DNA of 64,000 nt from Helopsaltes ochotensis (GCA_013400155.1 VXBM01000023.1:1283750-1347749), one strand, 5' to 3'. Positions 11,166-25,177 are shown, counted from the first letter of the stretch. Numbers and translations are program-made. Notes: a model not told the origin generated them from the letters alone.

Positions 11166-13339
11166 CTCTGCTCAGTGCTGTAGATGTGGTTGGGAGGGAA
11201 CGTGCTCCTGAGTCTGGCCACATCTCTGTGCACATGTGGCACAGCTGAGAGGTTAAACTGCAAAATCTGGGCAAGGCTGAGACCCTGACACCATGGGTGT
11301 CGGGGGCTAGGAGCTGGGCTGCAGTTCACTGAGCAGGTCTCCATCTGTGTCTGTTTTGAGGGTTCATATCTGCTCTCTGCACTTGGAATTGGACTAGGTC
11401 GGAGGTGTTTTCACACACCTAGATTCCCCTGGTGACAGGCTGCTCCATGTTGTAGTCGTGCCAGCGGTGGCAGGCTGCTCAGGCAGAGCACTGCCAGTGC
11501 TGGCTCACACCATACTTTCCTGGACCTGCTGGTCCTGCTTAGCTGACAGAGTCCAGCTGCTAATGCTGTCTGGCAAACTCATGTGTTCCCTGCAGCTGGC
11601 CCTTATGGTAAGTCAGCTCTGCTGCCTAATTCCTGCTCATCTTCTCCTGCAGGCTTGGAAAGAGGTCTCATGCTTTGATGAAGAGTGGCCCAGACTGGGG
11701 GGAGATTGGCAACAAAGGAGATGTAGAGAGAGGAGGCCTCTCTTGCTTTTTTTCTTGTGTCATATTGCCAAGTTCGTTTCACAGGTGAAGTAAAAGCTCA
11801 CCAATATTTGCTTGATTTTGGAAGAGAGCTCAGATTAACAGTTCTCTTGTGGTGGTCTGTCTGGAGATGGGGTGGACTGGACATGCCAGAGAAACAATTC
11901 ATTGCAGGTTTTTTTGCTTTTAGCATTTTAACTCTTCACCGATTTGTTCCACCCGCAAATTACCCAAAAATGACAGTGACTCCTGAGACCTAAGAAAGCC
12001 TCTGAGTGCCATTTTCTGTTCCTCAGCTTCAGACACCTTTTATAGCTGTTGATTTTTCCCCTCCATACCCAATGCTGTGGCCCCTGCCTAATCCCTGTTC
12101 TTCCTCTTGTTGCACAAAGATAAATTTCTGTGAGGCAGATAGACTCTTTAATACCATATGATTTCCATGGTGGGTGCTGCTGAGCTGAGAGCAAATTTTA
12201 AAATCAGACTGATTAGACAGAGATTGAAAGAGAATGAAATGAGAAAAAGGTTCTTTTTCTCTTGGCCTGTGGAATACATGACTTGGTCCAGTAAACCCAC
12301 CATATATCTGCCTGCATATTAAAACTCAGTACCTTGGTGCCAGGCCTGATGCCCTTATTGGCTGAAGTCCTCTCAGAGTTCTCAGGGCAAAACAAGTTTA
12401 TTCAGCTCTTCTTATTTAGTCCTGGGTTTAGAGGAGGGTATAGCACTCAGTAGGACTTCTCCTGTAAAATGAGGAGGCAGATGCTGCCCTCTCATCCATC
12501 TCACACATGTAACAATGTGAAGGTAAAGGTGGGGTTGCTGCAATCCCAAGCCATGCCTTGCTTCCCATGCACCCAGCTGTCCCTGACGCCTGCAGTCACG
12601 GCCACAACCCCTGGCCCTGGCTCACCTCGTGCCAGCGCAGTCCTGCCAAGCCAGCTGCCAACAAGAGTGTATCCGATTGCTCCTGTCAGCAGACAATGCC
12701 AGCAAGAGGGTGTCTCCCATCCCAAGCCTCTTCTAGCAACTCCAGCTCCACCGTGGAGCAAACTGAAGCTCTGTCCCTACAAAAAGTAGCTGTATAAAAT
12801 CCCGACATTTATTTATTTTTTTTAATAACCCTTTTATTACCTTTTTTTCCCCTCCACTACAGAACTTGAAAGCTGGATTACTCTCACAATTTGACTATAA
12901 AATATCCGTAGCCATCCAGGCAAATCTTCCCTGGGAGAGTTCCCAGACACTACTCGTTTATAATAGATATGACGAAAGAGAGAAACAGAATACAAATGCA
13001 CTGGTTGTAGCCGTGATATAAAATATTCAGTGACTAGCAGAGCAGGACACTGTTGAATATCTCTCAGCTGATGAGAGAGCAGGATGAAGGGGAGCTCCCT
13101 GGAGGCAATCCCTGTTCTTCTGAAGTTATTTGGTCATCTGTTTTTCTTCCTCTGGCCCCCTCTGTAGCAAGCATTCACATTGCCCTATGATCCTGCCAGC
13201 CCCAACACAAAAATCAGGAGGAGGGGAGGAAAAGAAAGCCCATTTCCACCAGGCATTCAGGAACAAGGATGTCTTACTTGCGGCTGGTGTAGAAATGTCA
13301 AATGGGGCTCAGCTGGTTGGAGCCTGGTGCTAATGATGC

Positions 13340-13446
13340 CATTGTTGTGGCATCGATCCCTGTGTGGGTCATTCACTTAGGAGTTGGACTTGATGATCCT
13401 TGTGGGTCCCTTCCAGCTCAGAATATTCTGTGATTCTGTGTTTCTG
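13340..13446 (+). mobile_element. CR1 retroposon 3' tail
   Basis: GAGTTGGACTTGATGATCC, GTGGGTCCCTTCCAGCTCAG and the terminal ATTCTGTGATTCTGTG match the CR1 3' end. The 5' boundary is not clear. Confidence 0.85.
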
Positions 13447-13984
13447 AGGGATTGCTTGCTTTCTTCAGGGGAGGAAACTAGCCGTGGCAGCTAGCAACTA
13501 TACACCAAGTTCAAAAAGCCTCTTTGCCAGGTTGGCTGGGAGCAAATCCTCAAGTCTTTGCTTCAGCCATCAGACTCCTCTTCGTCCCTTCCCAGGGGCT
13601 TCCTGAGAGAGGGATGCTTTAAGAGGACAGTTTCCCTGACAGACTGGTTCCACCACAGTCCCCTGCCACCTTTCTCTTATGCCTCCTAACTCAGTGGTAG
13701 CCAGGTTGTGGTCTGTACGGCCTCCTGCTCCTGCAGGTCCTGTAGCAAGAGATGTCTTCATGGTCAGCTCGCAGGATGAAGATTGCTGAGAGAGACATGG
13801 AAATTTCAGCCACTGAATGGAGAGTTAAGGGTGTGGTTGTTCCAGTGCTGACACAGACCTGATCTGACCACCCCAGCTAAGTCTGGTCTATGTATAATCA
13901 GGATAGGAAGCTTCCAATAAAATTATGAAGTACTCATTGCTTTCTACAGCTTCTTGAGGAGGGAAAGGGGGTGAAAAGTGTCGA

Positions 13985-14150
13985 TCCATGGTATCCAGTG
14001 ACAGGATGCATGGGAATGGTTCAAAACTGCATCGGGGAGGATCAAATTTCTTTATTGAAAGGGTGGTCAGACACTGGAATGGGCTTCCTAGAGAGGTGAT
14101 CAAAGTGATCAGGCAGTTGGTGGTTGTAGGTCCTTTCCAACTTTTCTTTC
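13985..14150 (+). mobile_element. Diverged CR1 fragment
   Basis: CCAGTGACAGGATGCATGGG, a TTTCTTTATTGAAAGGGTGG part, CAGACACTGGAATGGGCTTC and TGTAGGTCCTTTCCAACTTT follow the CR1 3' region in order. It lacks a clean terminal repeat and is old. Confidence 0.75.
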
Positions 14151-17100
14151 CCTTCATTTCCCTTTTCTTTTTTTTCTCTTCTACTCTATTCTAAGATCCC
14201 ATGAGGAACAGTGCTGGGGACTGATTAGGAAGGATTTTGGTACTGAGTCACTGGAAACAATGAGACCTGATCAGATCACTTGCCACAGTGTCTGAGTTCA
14301 AGAAAGCCATGGCTGTTTCACAGAGGGAATTGGATTGTGGGCAGGACACTTACACAGGCAGTGTCAGCACTGATGCCCTCCTGCTGAGGAGGAATCACAG
14401 GTCTGGAAGGCCTGCCAAACTGAATTGCTTCTTTATTTCTTCAACTCAGATCAGACAATCAGTGCAAAGGTGTGTCTAAAAGTCTGTGGTGGATGGTCAC
14501 ACATAGGAGCCAGCTGGTGCCATGTGGCTTCAACTTATTTCTGGCAAGTGATGTTAGTCAGAGCTGTCAGCTCACACAGATTGTGAGGTACCGCTTATGT
14601 CAATGCAAAAGCAGCTTGAATCACAAAGGCATCATTTTTGTAAGATTCAACATCATAGCTCCCTTGTTCCTACCCAGACTTTGCTTATGAACACAGTACT
14701 CTGCCACTGCACAGTAATACAGGTGGCACCCTGGACTAGCTGCATTCGTTTGGATACATGAAGGTTTGCCTTATATAGAAATGTGTCGTTCATTAAATCC
14801 ATGCCATTAGCTCCAGTGCAATAGCTCTACACAGTAGATATTACATCACTGGATTGATTGAGGGGAGGATGATTTTCCTAATGAATATGATTCACTTCCC
14901 TCTAGGCTCCTGAAAACAAGTTGCAGTTAGAGTTAAGCGAACAGTTTGTAATGAAAAAATGTATTCAATTTTTTAATACTCATTCTTTTTCCACTTATTC
15001 AGATGTGTTCTTGGCCAATACCATTAGTATTTGACTAATGATTTGTTAGAGATCCAGCACCTTCCTGTGGGCTATGGTATGGACCTTTGGATAGATTGTG
15101 GTCTCTCTAGTAGTATCTGCATGGGTGTTTTGGGAGGTTAGTCAAATACCATGATCATGAGCAAGGATTATAAATACCTAGCAAGAAGACCATGTATTTG
15201 TAAAGCATCATTCAACCTCTGTAAGTTCAATGCAGTGGCTCTGAACCAGAGACGGATGAAGTCATTGTTTTTCTAAAGAATTCAGGGAACTTGGGATTAG
15301 AGGGATAGATTTAAAGATTATTAAGACCTAATGGTATTGATACATCATCTAATCCGACTTCCTGCATAACAAAGGGCAGAGAATTCCCATCAGTTACTTT
15401 TGCTGGAGCCCAGGAAATACTATGTGTATGAATGTATACATTCATTAGATGGTTACTTACAAAAGCACCAACAGCATGTTTGATATGTAGGATTGGATCA
15501 TCCCTAAGCCAAAGAGTTTAATATCTAAAGAAGAAGACATGGCAACAAGGGGAAGGTGTTCAGATGTGGATTGGCTGCATGTCATTTTCATTCCACAAAT
15601 ATTGTGTCTTCACATTGATGTCGGCATTCTGTTTAGTACCTTGAATATGGGCTCACTGATCCCTGCCTTTCCTTGCTACTCACTAAAAGGGCGTCACTGA
15701 ATCAAGTTCCCAATGCAGATAGGCACTGAAACATTGCCTTCTTCAGAAGTCCTCTTCTGTCTTAGCAGCTGAATGCCTGACTACTTTCCGGCTGCAGGTT
15801 TTTTGGGAAGGCTGTTGGAGCACAGATTGCTGGCCCCATTCATTTGCAAATGCCCTGAATTCCCACAGATTTTCTTTGCTCCTGATCACCTGATTTGAGA
15901 CACAGTCATTCCTCTGGTGGACAGTTGCTGTGATCCCCCCTCCCTTCCTTCAGCAGAACATCTTTCCATTCAGACTTTAACCACAGCAGCAGCCTTGTGC
16001 AAAGTTGAGGAGCTGTGAGGATACAATGCAACCTGATCATCTCCTGAGACATCAGGTGTTGCATCAATTATTCAGACTCTGAAATTGATACATACAAAAC
16101 TTAACAGACACTTAAGAGGAAACAGAAGCTCTCAGAGCATATCCAGCCACTTCTTTAGCACTCCCTTGTCACTCTTCTATTCTCTCCGTGGACCATAAAT
16201 TGTTTCACTGTTGGTCATTCCAGGTGGACACCCCCCTGGGGTGCTCTGACAGGAGAAAGGTTGTGGGGACAGAGTGCAAACAATGATACACTACTTGTGC
16301 ATCCATCCCTATATGTACTTGAGCTTCAACTAGACATGATTTTGTAATGTATGGAAATGCATCCCAGAAAATCAAATAAATGCTCAACAAGTGTCAGTCA
16401 CCACCACCACTTCTAGGAGTGACTTCCTCTCCCAAAGAGAGCTCTGCAAGGATGACAGGCACCCCAACACTTGAAGGAGTTTGCAGTTGCGGGTTTGGAG
16501 TCTGACTGTCTCAGCTAGTTGCCTTGAAGTTTTGTGGTGCTAGTAAGGCAGGCATGAAGTGGGAAAAGTCTCTTGCTATAATGCATCCTGTAATGCAATC
16601 CTATAATGGGCTCAAAGCTGGGAGCGCAGCCTGCTCTAACAAACAGCTTTCCTGCAGCAAATCACTCTCAAGGCCTGAGCCATTCATCCTCACATCTCCC
16701 TGGGTCGGGCAGAGGATGAGGCTAGAGAGCAGCTTTTGAGTGGTATCCTCAGTTCAGCAGGAAGAATATGTGATCTCAGCTGCTCCTTCCTGCTGTCTCG
16801 CTGGCTTCAGCATTGCAGTAAAACAGCCCATCTGCTCCAAGCCCTGCAGCCGTGCAGCTGCTGTGCTTGCCTCCCGGGACTGAGACACCACTGACAGGGT
16901 GATGATGGGGAAATAGGGAAATTGTTAATGGGGATGGAGAAGAGACAGGCAAAATTTTCCCCAGCATAAGTACATCCATGTCTGCAGGGTTTTTGTCAGG
17001 AGCCCTTTCACACGCATCTTTTGTATTTTGGGGGCTCTGGGAGGCTCCCTCCTCTCTTGCTGAGATGTTTGCAAAGCCTGCCCTCAGAAGGGAGACAGGC

Positions 17101-17497
17101 AGAGACCCTTGTCTGGCTGTTGTGCTCTTTTAAACCTGGCAGTGTCCATGAAGCAGACTTTGTTTCAGCTCGTCGGAGAGTGCTGAGCACAGTGCGTGCT
17201 CTCAGTCTGAGAGCTGAGCGCCTGAATTCCGCAAAGGACCCAGCTGTCTCTGGTGCCAAAGATGAAAGGGCCTGTTATCAAAGCTGGGAGGAGAGAGAGC
17301 ATTGCCTGAAGGCAAATGGGCATGTCATGAAACAGAGGGTGAACAAGGAGCAGACAGACCTCGCAGATAAACTATGGTTCACTCTGCTTCTTGAGTCTGC
17401 TAAATTGGTGGGAAAAGTTGCCTACACATGATCTCCTTCTTGCTAGGTTTATCATACTCTAATTTTGCTATCAATACTCTATAATGCTCTATCAACT

Positions 17498-17556
17498 CTA
17501 ATGGTTGGACTTGATATTAAAGGTCTTTTCCAATGTAAACAGTTCTGTGATTTCCC
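17498..17556 (+). mobile_element. Very short CR1 3' tail
   Basis: ATGGTTGGACTTGATATTAA, GGTCTTTTCCAATG and GTTCTGTGATTTC match the last 50 or so bases of CR1. Confidence 0.75.
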
Positions 17557-19289
17557 CCCAGGCTAGTCTCTCCTCTCTAAGATGGTACCCAGCACTTCTG
17601 GGGACCAGCAGCTACAGCAGGAAAGAAGGAAGGAGCTGCCCCCATCAGCATCTTCCCATCCTGCTTGTGAGCAACTGCACAGAGAAATGAAGGAGAACAT
17701 CCATTTCCCTGCCCAGCAGCTGGGGCTCCTCTGGCCCTGCCTGGATCTGATTCACCAGTAGCACTGGGCTCCTACACAGCCATGGCCCCAACAAGTGACC
17801 AGCCCTGAACTTACCCCTGTGTCCTCCCTCTATTCTGTTCTAGCTGCATATCAGATGGGCCTTTGTTCTTCTGAGACAGCATAATTTAACATTATGGAGC
17901 ATGGAGATCTTTTTTCTCCCTTTTTTGAATTTCTTAAACCACAGCCTGTTGTCCACACACAGAAAGCCTGTTACTGGTCACAAACAACCTCTGAGGGAAT
18001 TTTCCATGTAAAGGGGTGCCAGGATTTTGTTCCATAAACACAGTATCAAAGATGGAAGTCTTGTACCATTAATCTTTCTATGCTAACAGTGTCTCTAATT
18101 AGATTGGTGGATCAAATGAGCAAAGGAGCTCAAGCATAGCTCCATTGCAAGTCTGCTCCTGCCATATCACCATCTGCTCTCTATGTACACAGACAGGTGG
18201 GGAGATGCTGGAGAGAAGGAGCTATAGCTGTAGCTTGCCTGCTTTCCTCACATTATTCCTCATCATGGGACAGCCATGACAATACCACTGCACTTACTCC
18301 ACTGTCTGCAGGGCCCAGTCCCCCCTTCCCAGTTTGTCTCCCCAGGGACCTAGCCATATGTCCACTTTGCCTTTATAGAGTGTTGTTGCTTCTCTGCTGG
18401 TATATTCCCTCCATCCTAAAATTCCTGTACATGCTAGACTGGTCAGATAGATAGTGATGGATCATAGATCAATCTGTGCAATTGGCTTTGCCATGTCAGG
18501 GAATATTGCTTCAAGCCCAGCCTCATTTGATGATGGTTTAGGAGGTCAGAGGTGGAAACGTGTTTGTTTCTTTGTATTTTTGAAACCCACAGTTAAGTCC
18601 AAAGAAAATTCCCTGTAGCCATATATAAGTAATTTTCACAGATTTGCTGTAGGGGAAACTTTGCCAATCAAAACTTACCTTATTGCTGTTTATATCCCCA
18701 GAAAGTCCTAGACACAGCGGGAAACAGGAGGCTTTGATTCCCCTGATTCCTTTCTCCACAGCCTCCCTACTCTATCAGAGCATGGAGGGTCCCACAGTCA
18801 TCAGCTGGCAGCACAGCCTGAATGTTCTCCATGCCCCAATGCAGATGCCTTGTGAGTAGAGGTGGGATCATGGTGCTTTCCAAACTCTGACCAGGATGAG
18901 CTCTCTGAACCCTCCCTCTCTGAAGTCAGGGAAGCGGTGGCTGCAGAAACAGGTCTGTGTAGTGACCCTGTGACTGGACAGAGGGGATCCTGCACACCAA
19001 GCGGGTAACACTGAAAGACGAAGAAATAAATTCTCTGCAGTCAGGAGTGGAAAGCAGCCCGGAGACTTTAATTGTCTTACTCCTCATGTGTTAATGTGTG
19101 AAGCATCTTGAGAGACTGTGAATGAGTAAATACATCCTACCATGGCACAAAGACAACTTACATTCCTAGAAATTATGAGTCAGTACCACTTGGTATTGTT
19201 TCTGCATCTCTATCTGTGCTACAATTATTTTTCCACCCTCTGCTCTCTAGCTCTCAGAGCAATAACTTTCCCCCCAGCTCTGTAACCAG

Positions 19290-19480
19290 CCTGGTGCTGA
19301 CTGCTATTCATTAACATCCATTTAAATGAGAGAGGAAGAGAGACCTGTGTTTGTTGTGGAAATTCTAAACAGTAATAGATTCTTTCTGGAGACTGTCATT
19401 TGCTCCTGTCATTTGCCTGCACTAAGCTTTGGGCTTTTAGTTTATGATCAGTGACATTAACATTAAACACTCAAACAAGT
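19290..19480. promoter_or_regulatory. Candidate AT-rich regulatory block
   Basis: TATTCATTAACATCC, CATTTAAATGAG and GTGACATTAACATTAAAC lie close together, with two TGTCATTTGC motifs between them. The composition differs from the flanking intron. No comparative data were available. Confidence 0.2.
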
Positions 19481-22400
19481 GCTCAGAGCCCCTCTTAGAA
19501 ATGTAAGAGCTCTTTTCTCCCTGGATTGGTTTTAGCCCTCATTTTGGGTGTACGAGTGACTCTGCTAAGCTGTGCAAGGTCTAAGTCCTCTCCACACTGT
19601 GAATTTCTTTCTAGCTACTGGATATGTCCTGCAATCAGTCAGCTTCTGATCTCAATCTGTCTTGCCTGCACTGGAAATGCATGGGAATTTCCATGGGGAC
19701 TTTCATCCCCTAATTCCCAGTTGGATGCCAAATCTAAACTGGAGCTGCAGCCAGGAATTCTCATTAATAGCTGATCTCCTGAGACTGCCCCGTACTGGAG
19801 CAAGGATATTACAGGAGTGCAGCAGGCAGTTGCAGTGAGACCAGGCTGCATGCCAGCTCCTGGCTGTGGATCCCAACAGCCTTCCCTACCCATCCCACAG
19901 AGCTCTGCTGTACTTGGCATGGCACCCCATCTCTCAGTGCGTAGTGTCGTCCTCCCTTTGCTTCCTGACTTCTCCAGCTGCCTGCCTTCTATCTGAGCCA
20001 GGTAAACTGAGCTGTTCCTTAGCCTTCTCCCCACCCCATCACCTGCATTAACTCCCTAGGAGAACTCTTGAGGAAGTATCTACCTTCTTTGCCATCCCAC
20101 ATTGATTTTGCTGATATCCCTGCCTGTGCAGGCCCTGCCTCCCTCCCACTGCTGCCTGCGCCAGCTCTTCTGGTGCTACACTGCAATTCAATGTGACAGT
20201 GAAGTCCCCGTCCAGTGGAAACTGAGTGAAGACCTTTTTTTGTTGTGAGAAGGTAACATTTAAAGGCATCCATTGGGTTACTCTATCTGGCAGCCCAGCT
20301 GGTCTTTTGTGTGAGTGCCATTCTTTTGAAATGCCAGCTCTGGTCTTCAAGGCAGCCAGCAGAAGGTACAGCTGGCTTTGCCTGTAATTAATTCCTCATC
20401 ACTCATCACTTGCCTTTATTCTCCCTTTCGATTGGGAAGAAGGAATAATACAGATTACAAGGCAAATGCAAAGATTGCCTTGTATGGGAAGAAGTAACAA
20501 CAGCATTGCTCGTGTCCTGGGATTTCCCTTTTGTTTGTCTGTCTCTGGTCAGCTGGAGAGATACAGCAGCTGATTGATGATCTATCTTTTTGTGTACCTC
20601 ACCAGCAGGTGCCCTTAGAAAATGCTAGTCAGGGGAGATGGGGAAGGGGAACCAAGGGGAGAAATAGGTAACAAAACTGTCCAGCTGGCTTTAGACTCTG
20701 ATAGAGGAAACCAGGTATGATTGCAGTGTGAAACCAGGCAAAAAGGGTGACTGCATCAACTGGCACTGGAGACCATCCCAGATGGGTCTTTCTTATCCAC
20801 TGATGATGAGTTGGAGAGCAGGTCACGCTTCAATTCTTCTTCACTTCATAACCACTGGAAAGGAAGATGACTTGGATACTCTCATATTCCAAGTCTGCAA
20901 TGTTTTATGGCTCTGCCTAGCGTGCAGATCTGGAGGTTCATTTACAGGTACCCCATCACAGGCTATGTGCCCTTAACTTAACTGGCAACTGGTAGCAGAC
21001 TGACATGTGGTAGAAGGGAATAAAGTAAAAGAGCTGTACAAACTTTAATATCTACAACACTGTGGACTCAGTTCAGATGGGCTAGAGGTTTCATCACCAT
21101 TTCAAGCCCAGGAACCTCTTCTGTGCCTCCCAGAAGCATATTCCCAGTGACTGTGTTACTGGGAAATGGAGGTGTTGTAGTTCCTTCCCAGTCTCAGGGA
21201 GACTCTGTAGCTTAGCAAGGGATTGAAGGTAGGGCTGTGAGAGCTGGCTGCCCTTCACAACTCTGACTGATTTCTAAGATAGCCATGGGCATGCTGCTCC
21301 TCTGTTTTGACCTTCAGTTTTCCATGTGTTGACGGGAGTAGTGAAACACTGCATGTTTTGAGTAGATAAGGGAGCTTCCTTTCCAATTGTAAACCATTTG
21401 AAGAATGCCTGCTTGTATTCAGTACTGTTGTATTAGGGAATTCAGGGGCCAAAAGGTTGTTTTTCCTGATGCTGCAAGGACATGGAGCTGTCAGCCAGGA
21501 TGTGCTCAGGCTTGGTTTGGGTTTAGGCCAGGTATTCACAGCCAGTGCTTTGGAGACACTAATTTGCATTCCAGATGCTTCTCTGGGTTTCTTTCTATCT
21601 TGCTTTTGCTTTTTTCCTAGGGCATCAAAGTTCGTTTGCTGCGTGATTTGTCCCAGTGCTGGCTACTCAGCCAGGCTATTGTGCAGCAAATCCTAGCTAC
21701 AAGTCCCCAAATGAGGATAGAATAGACAATGGTTGTTTTTAATCCTTGCATGCTAGCAGCTTCATATGAATTCTTCATTTGCTCTCAATCCCTCACCTCA
21801 CTGGCTCTGGTGTCTGTAATTAGCTGCTCTGAACACACTCCTGTTGACATTGATCTGTGGGGTTATGTAGTTCCTGCGTGAGCTGTCAGTTTGGACAAGG
21901 GGCTCCATGAGGACTAGGTATCCTTAGAGAGACTTTCCTTCATAGGAAGCTGCTGAGGGCAGAGAAGACGCCAAGAAATCAGCAGCTCAGAGCTGGTTTT
22001 GCCAGAGACTCCCATAGTGACTTCTCTTATCTGTGGCACTGTGTTTCCGGGAGGGAAGTCTCACCGGCTTGGATCCCCCAAGGTTGTGCAGTGCCAGCTG
22101 ATCGAGAGAGAGAGGGAAAGAAGCTATTTTTCTCCTTGTCCTGGGTTGTGGTGTGCATCCCAAACTGAGTACCACCAGGGAGAGGGATTGGATATGCCGT
22201 CTATGTCTTGTCAGGCCCTCATCTAATTTTCTCAGCTTGCCTTACAGCTAATGCTTCTGAATATTTCCAGACAATAATGTGTTTTCTATCCTCATTTCAC
22301 TAAATTATATACATATTTCATTTTTTTAACCTTTTCTTGTAAGTCATTCACTAAGCATCTAAACATTTCATCATCTTTATTATGCTCTGAACTCCCTGTG

Positions 22401-22741
22401 ATGTATCTCTCAGTTTCTGACAGTCAGGCACTTGATGGGAGTATTTCCAGGTCCCTGTCCTTCACATAATGCCCCTAAGGTAGATGTGCCAAGAATGAAG
22501 GATTTGCAGGGATCACGTAGGAGGGTGGTTATACAGGAAAGTCTGTTTCCCTGTCTCTTCCCCTGACCTCTTTCTGCTGCTTTTCTGAAGGGCATACCCA
22601 TGTGGAATGCAGCATCCCAAGTGCAGACAGACTACAGATGGATAAATAAGGGTTACTATTTCCTTCCTCCACACTCTCAGGTGTAATATATCTGTGTATG
22701 GAGACCAGAAACACTGATGAGCAACAGCATGACTAGAGTTG

Positions 22742-22791
22742 TGATTGATTGATTGATTTCTTGAGAAAAAANAAAAAAAAAAAAAAAAAAA
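22742..22791. repeat. GATT simple repeat and A tract with one uncalled base
   Basis: Four GATT-type units (22742-22757) lead into a run of about 26 A with an N at 22772. The N marks base-calling trouble in the homopolymer, so the real length may differ. Confidence 0.9.
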
Positions 22792-23289
22792 GTGTTCCAG
22801 GTCAACCCTGATTGAATGTTTAAAAATGTTTTTATCGCTGAAGCAAAAAAGGAAAAGAAGTAATCTGAGGGTATACTAACAAAATTCTTTAGGAAGACAA
22901 ACTGAGATGGTTCTGTGTGTGGGTGGAGGGTAGGAAACTGTGACACTGTTTTCAAAGTGAGAACTGGAAATGCTTTGAGATTTCTTGGCTTTGGTTTTGG
23001 TTTAATGATAGACAAAACCTTTTGGGAATTGCTTTTTTTGAAAGAACTTGAAGTCGGCATTGATTCACAGGATCTTTGTGAACCTCTGAAAATGTTGGGC
23101 TGGGATGGTACCAGGTGGTGTGGAACAGGCAACGCTGTCTGGTGCTTCAAAGAACAGCTGCTCACTCCAAGGCTGCTCCCAGGGCAAGCGGTGAATGAGA
23201 ACACTGGTTGTATTTCCACAGCTGATGGCCAGGACCGGGGCAGGGACCGCCCTGTTAGCTGCATTGCATATTTCAGGTGTCAGTGGTGA

Positions 23290-23735
23290 ATGGAGGGAGA
23301 CAAATACATGTTCTGGGCTCCCCATTTCAAGTGGAATGTAGAGAAATTGGTGGGGTCCAGCAGAAGGGCATCAGGGCTCTGATTCTGACCAGGACATCCT
23401 GGTCAAGGGCCAGGAGCAGAAGCCCTTGGAAAGAGGAGTTAAAGGAGCTGGACTTGCTCAGTCTGGCAAAGAGGAGGTTGCTATCACCCATTGTCCCAAA
23501 CTGTTTCAAGGGCAAATTCAAAGATAATGGAACCAAAATCTTTTCATAATATTAAATTATATAAGGAACAGTGTCCACAGCTGGTAGTGCTGGAGGTTCG
23601 TACTGGACAGTAAGAAAACTTGGTTTCCTCACGGAAGTTCAAGATTTGGCCAGGCAAAACCATGCTGCCCTTATGTAGAGCAGGAGACAACTTCAAGCAG
23701 GAGGTTGCATGGGATGCCTCTGGAGGTCCCTGGCA
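23290..23735 (+). mobile_element. Diverged CR1 fragment with internal gaps
   Basis: GGTCCAGCAGAAGGGCATCAG, GGAGCTGGACTTGCTCAGTC and TGGCAAAGAGGAGGTTGCT resemble the CR1 region upstream of its 3' end. Near 23600-23640 comes a TGGACAGTAAGAAAACTTGG and CCTCACGGAAG segment like the CR1 frame near the tail, then a GGATGCCTCTGGAGGTCCCTGG part. The matches are in CR1 order but interrupted. It lies 330 bases upstream of an MDGA1 exon. Confidence 0.6.
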
Positions 23736-24060
23736 GCTAGCATTTCTGCCACCCCCTTCTCATGTCACCCCAGCCATGTTGCACACTGCCTCTTCCTCAT
23801 CCTGTCCCTCTTTGTCTGGGTCTGTGCTTCCCTCAGAAAGGCTGGGTGGATGAAGCATTGCCAGCAGCCCTTACCCGTGAACGCAGGAGAAAGCTGGCTC
23901 CCTTCCGAGATGACCACTGGGGCGCTGCAGGCTGTCCCTGTGCCAGCTGGGGCTTACAGCCATGGTTCCAGGCTGAGCCCAGAGCTGTGCCAGGAGCCAG
24001 CCCAGCAGGCAGTCTTGGCTGCAGGCACCAGCATGCCAGAGGCCTGTTTCTCTCTTACAG

Positions 24061-24191
24061 GCTCCTTGAACCTGCTAGTTCGCGTGCGGAACAAGCGAGC
24101 CATCGACACCCAGGTCTGGTCCCTCAGTGGGAATCGGGGCAACATGTGGCAGCAAGCACATGTGCCCATCAACCCACCTGGGCCCTTCCAG
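24061..24191 (+). CDS. MDGA1: MDGA1 exon: third part of the MAM domain
   Basis: This 131-base exon lies between a TTTCTCTCTTACAG acceptor and a GTAAGC donor. It begins with two bases completing Gly and reads SLNLLVRVRNKRAIDTQ, then VWSLSGNRGNMWQQAHVPIN and PPGPFQ. The W-x-x-A/S-H-V element is a hallmark of MAM domains. The exon ends in phase 0, on a complete Gln codon. A longer open frame of 260 codons overlaps it in another frame and is a shadow. Confidence 0.96.
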
Positions 24192-25177
24192 GTAAGCCAA
24201 GCCCACAGTCAAGGAGCCATCTGCCCTATCCATGTGCCATGGATGTAGATTTCCTGGCAGACATCTTCCTCTGTAGCACAGGGTCTGGTGGGGTACAAGG
24301 GAGGGCACTTGGGAGCTCTCAACCCCCAGGGTCACTGGGGCAAGGCAAAGGCTTAGTGGATGCACAGAAGTCAGATCCACTTCTCCCTAAGGTTTTTATG
24401 TGCAAGCATCAGTTTGGCACTATAAATTTTCTGATTATTGCTGGTCTAGAAACTGCTTGTCAGAGAGCTCCTTTTGGATATGTCTCTGTGACAGACAGGT
24501 GCCCCGATGCTGAGCAGCTGGGGAATGCTGGCCTGTTGGTGTAAAGTGCCTGAGTGCTAGAAATTTCTTCTAGCATGTGCTGCAGAGCCCACCTCTGCTG
24601 TGCCCCTTGCTTAGGACTCTAGGAGCACTCATGAACATGAACTGGGCACTCTGCACGTGCTCATCGAGTTGCTCATGTGTACCCAGGCAGTGGGCTGCTT
24701 TTATGGCTGAGGTTTTTACCCAATGGGCTACTCTGCTGCTGTAGGGGTGTTTGTGAGAGCTGCTCTGTGCAAGCTGGTTAAGTTGTGGCACTGTGGCAAA
24801 ATGTCCAGTGTGCTTTTGGATATTTCAGAATAGTAAATAAGAATGTAGCTACTCTTGCAAGTTCTGTTCTGTAGCTACTCTTGCAAGTTCTGTTCTGTAT
24901 TGGTTGGCTTGTTGGAGCAGGACACGTAATAAAGCAGAGCTCTAATGCCCATTTATTACTGCACAGACACTCAGCACAAAGAGGTTGGTCCCATAAACAG
25001 TGGGGTCTGGTGTTCCAGATCCTATGAATATTGGAGAAACAGGAAAGAAATAATTTTCTTGGGGGCCTGATAAGATCTGTTCTGTGTCCTGCTTGCCTCT
25101 GCAAAGCCCTGCAGTGCAGGAAGGGCCCTCCACACCTGCAGCCTCAAACTGGACTCTCTTCCATGCTCTGCTTGTAG
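24192..25177 (+). other. MDGA1: MDGA1 intron (1.0 kb)
   Basis: This intron runs from GTAAGC to CTGCTTGTAG. It holds an exact 26-bp tandem duplication at 24844-24895; nothing else was recognised. Confidence 0.9.
24844..24895. repeat. Exact tandem duplication of a 26-bp unit
   Basis: The unit starting TGTAGCTACTCTTGCAAG and ending TTCTGTTC occurs twice without a mismatch (24844-24869, 24870-24895). It is intronic and probably recent. Confidence 0.9.

Larger units (their letters stand above)
10557..24060 (+). other. MDGA1: MDGA1 intron (13.5 kb) inside the MAM domain
   Basis: This large intron splits the MAM coding sequence. It contains four CR1 relics, at least two AT-rich candidate regulatory blocks (10990-11165 and 19290-19480) and a simple repeat with an uncalled base at 22772. 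Long open frames, for example the one through the A tract near 22.7-23.3 kb, have no recognisable protein. Other stretches look like unique intron sequence. Confidence 0.9.

Noticed and set aside
22677..23264. Open frame of 195 codons on the - strand
   Set aside because: It crosses the A tract with an N, giving a poly-Phe run, lies inside an MDGA1 intron and has no recognisable domain.
23762..24544. Open frame of 260 codons on the + strand
   Set aside because: It overlaps the MDGA1 exon 24061-24191 in a different frame; the MAM sequence is in the other frame.
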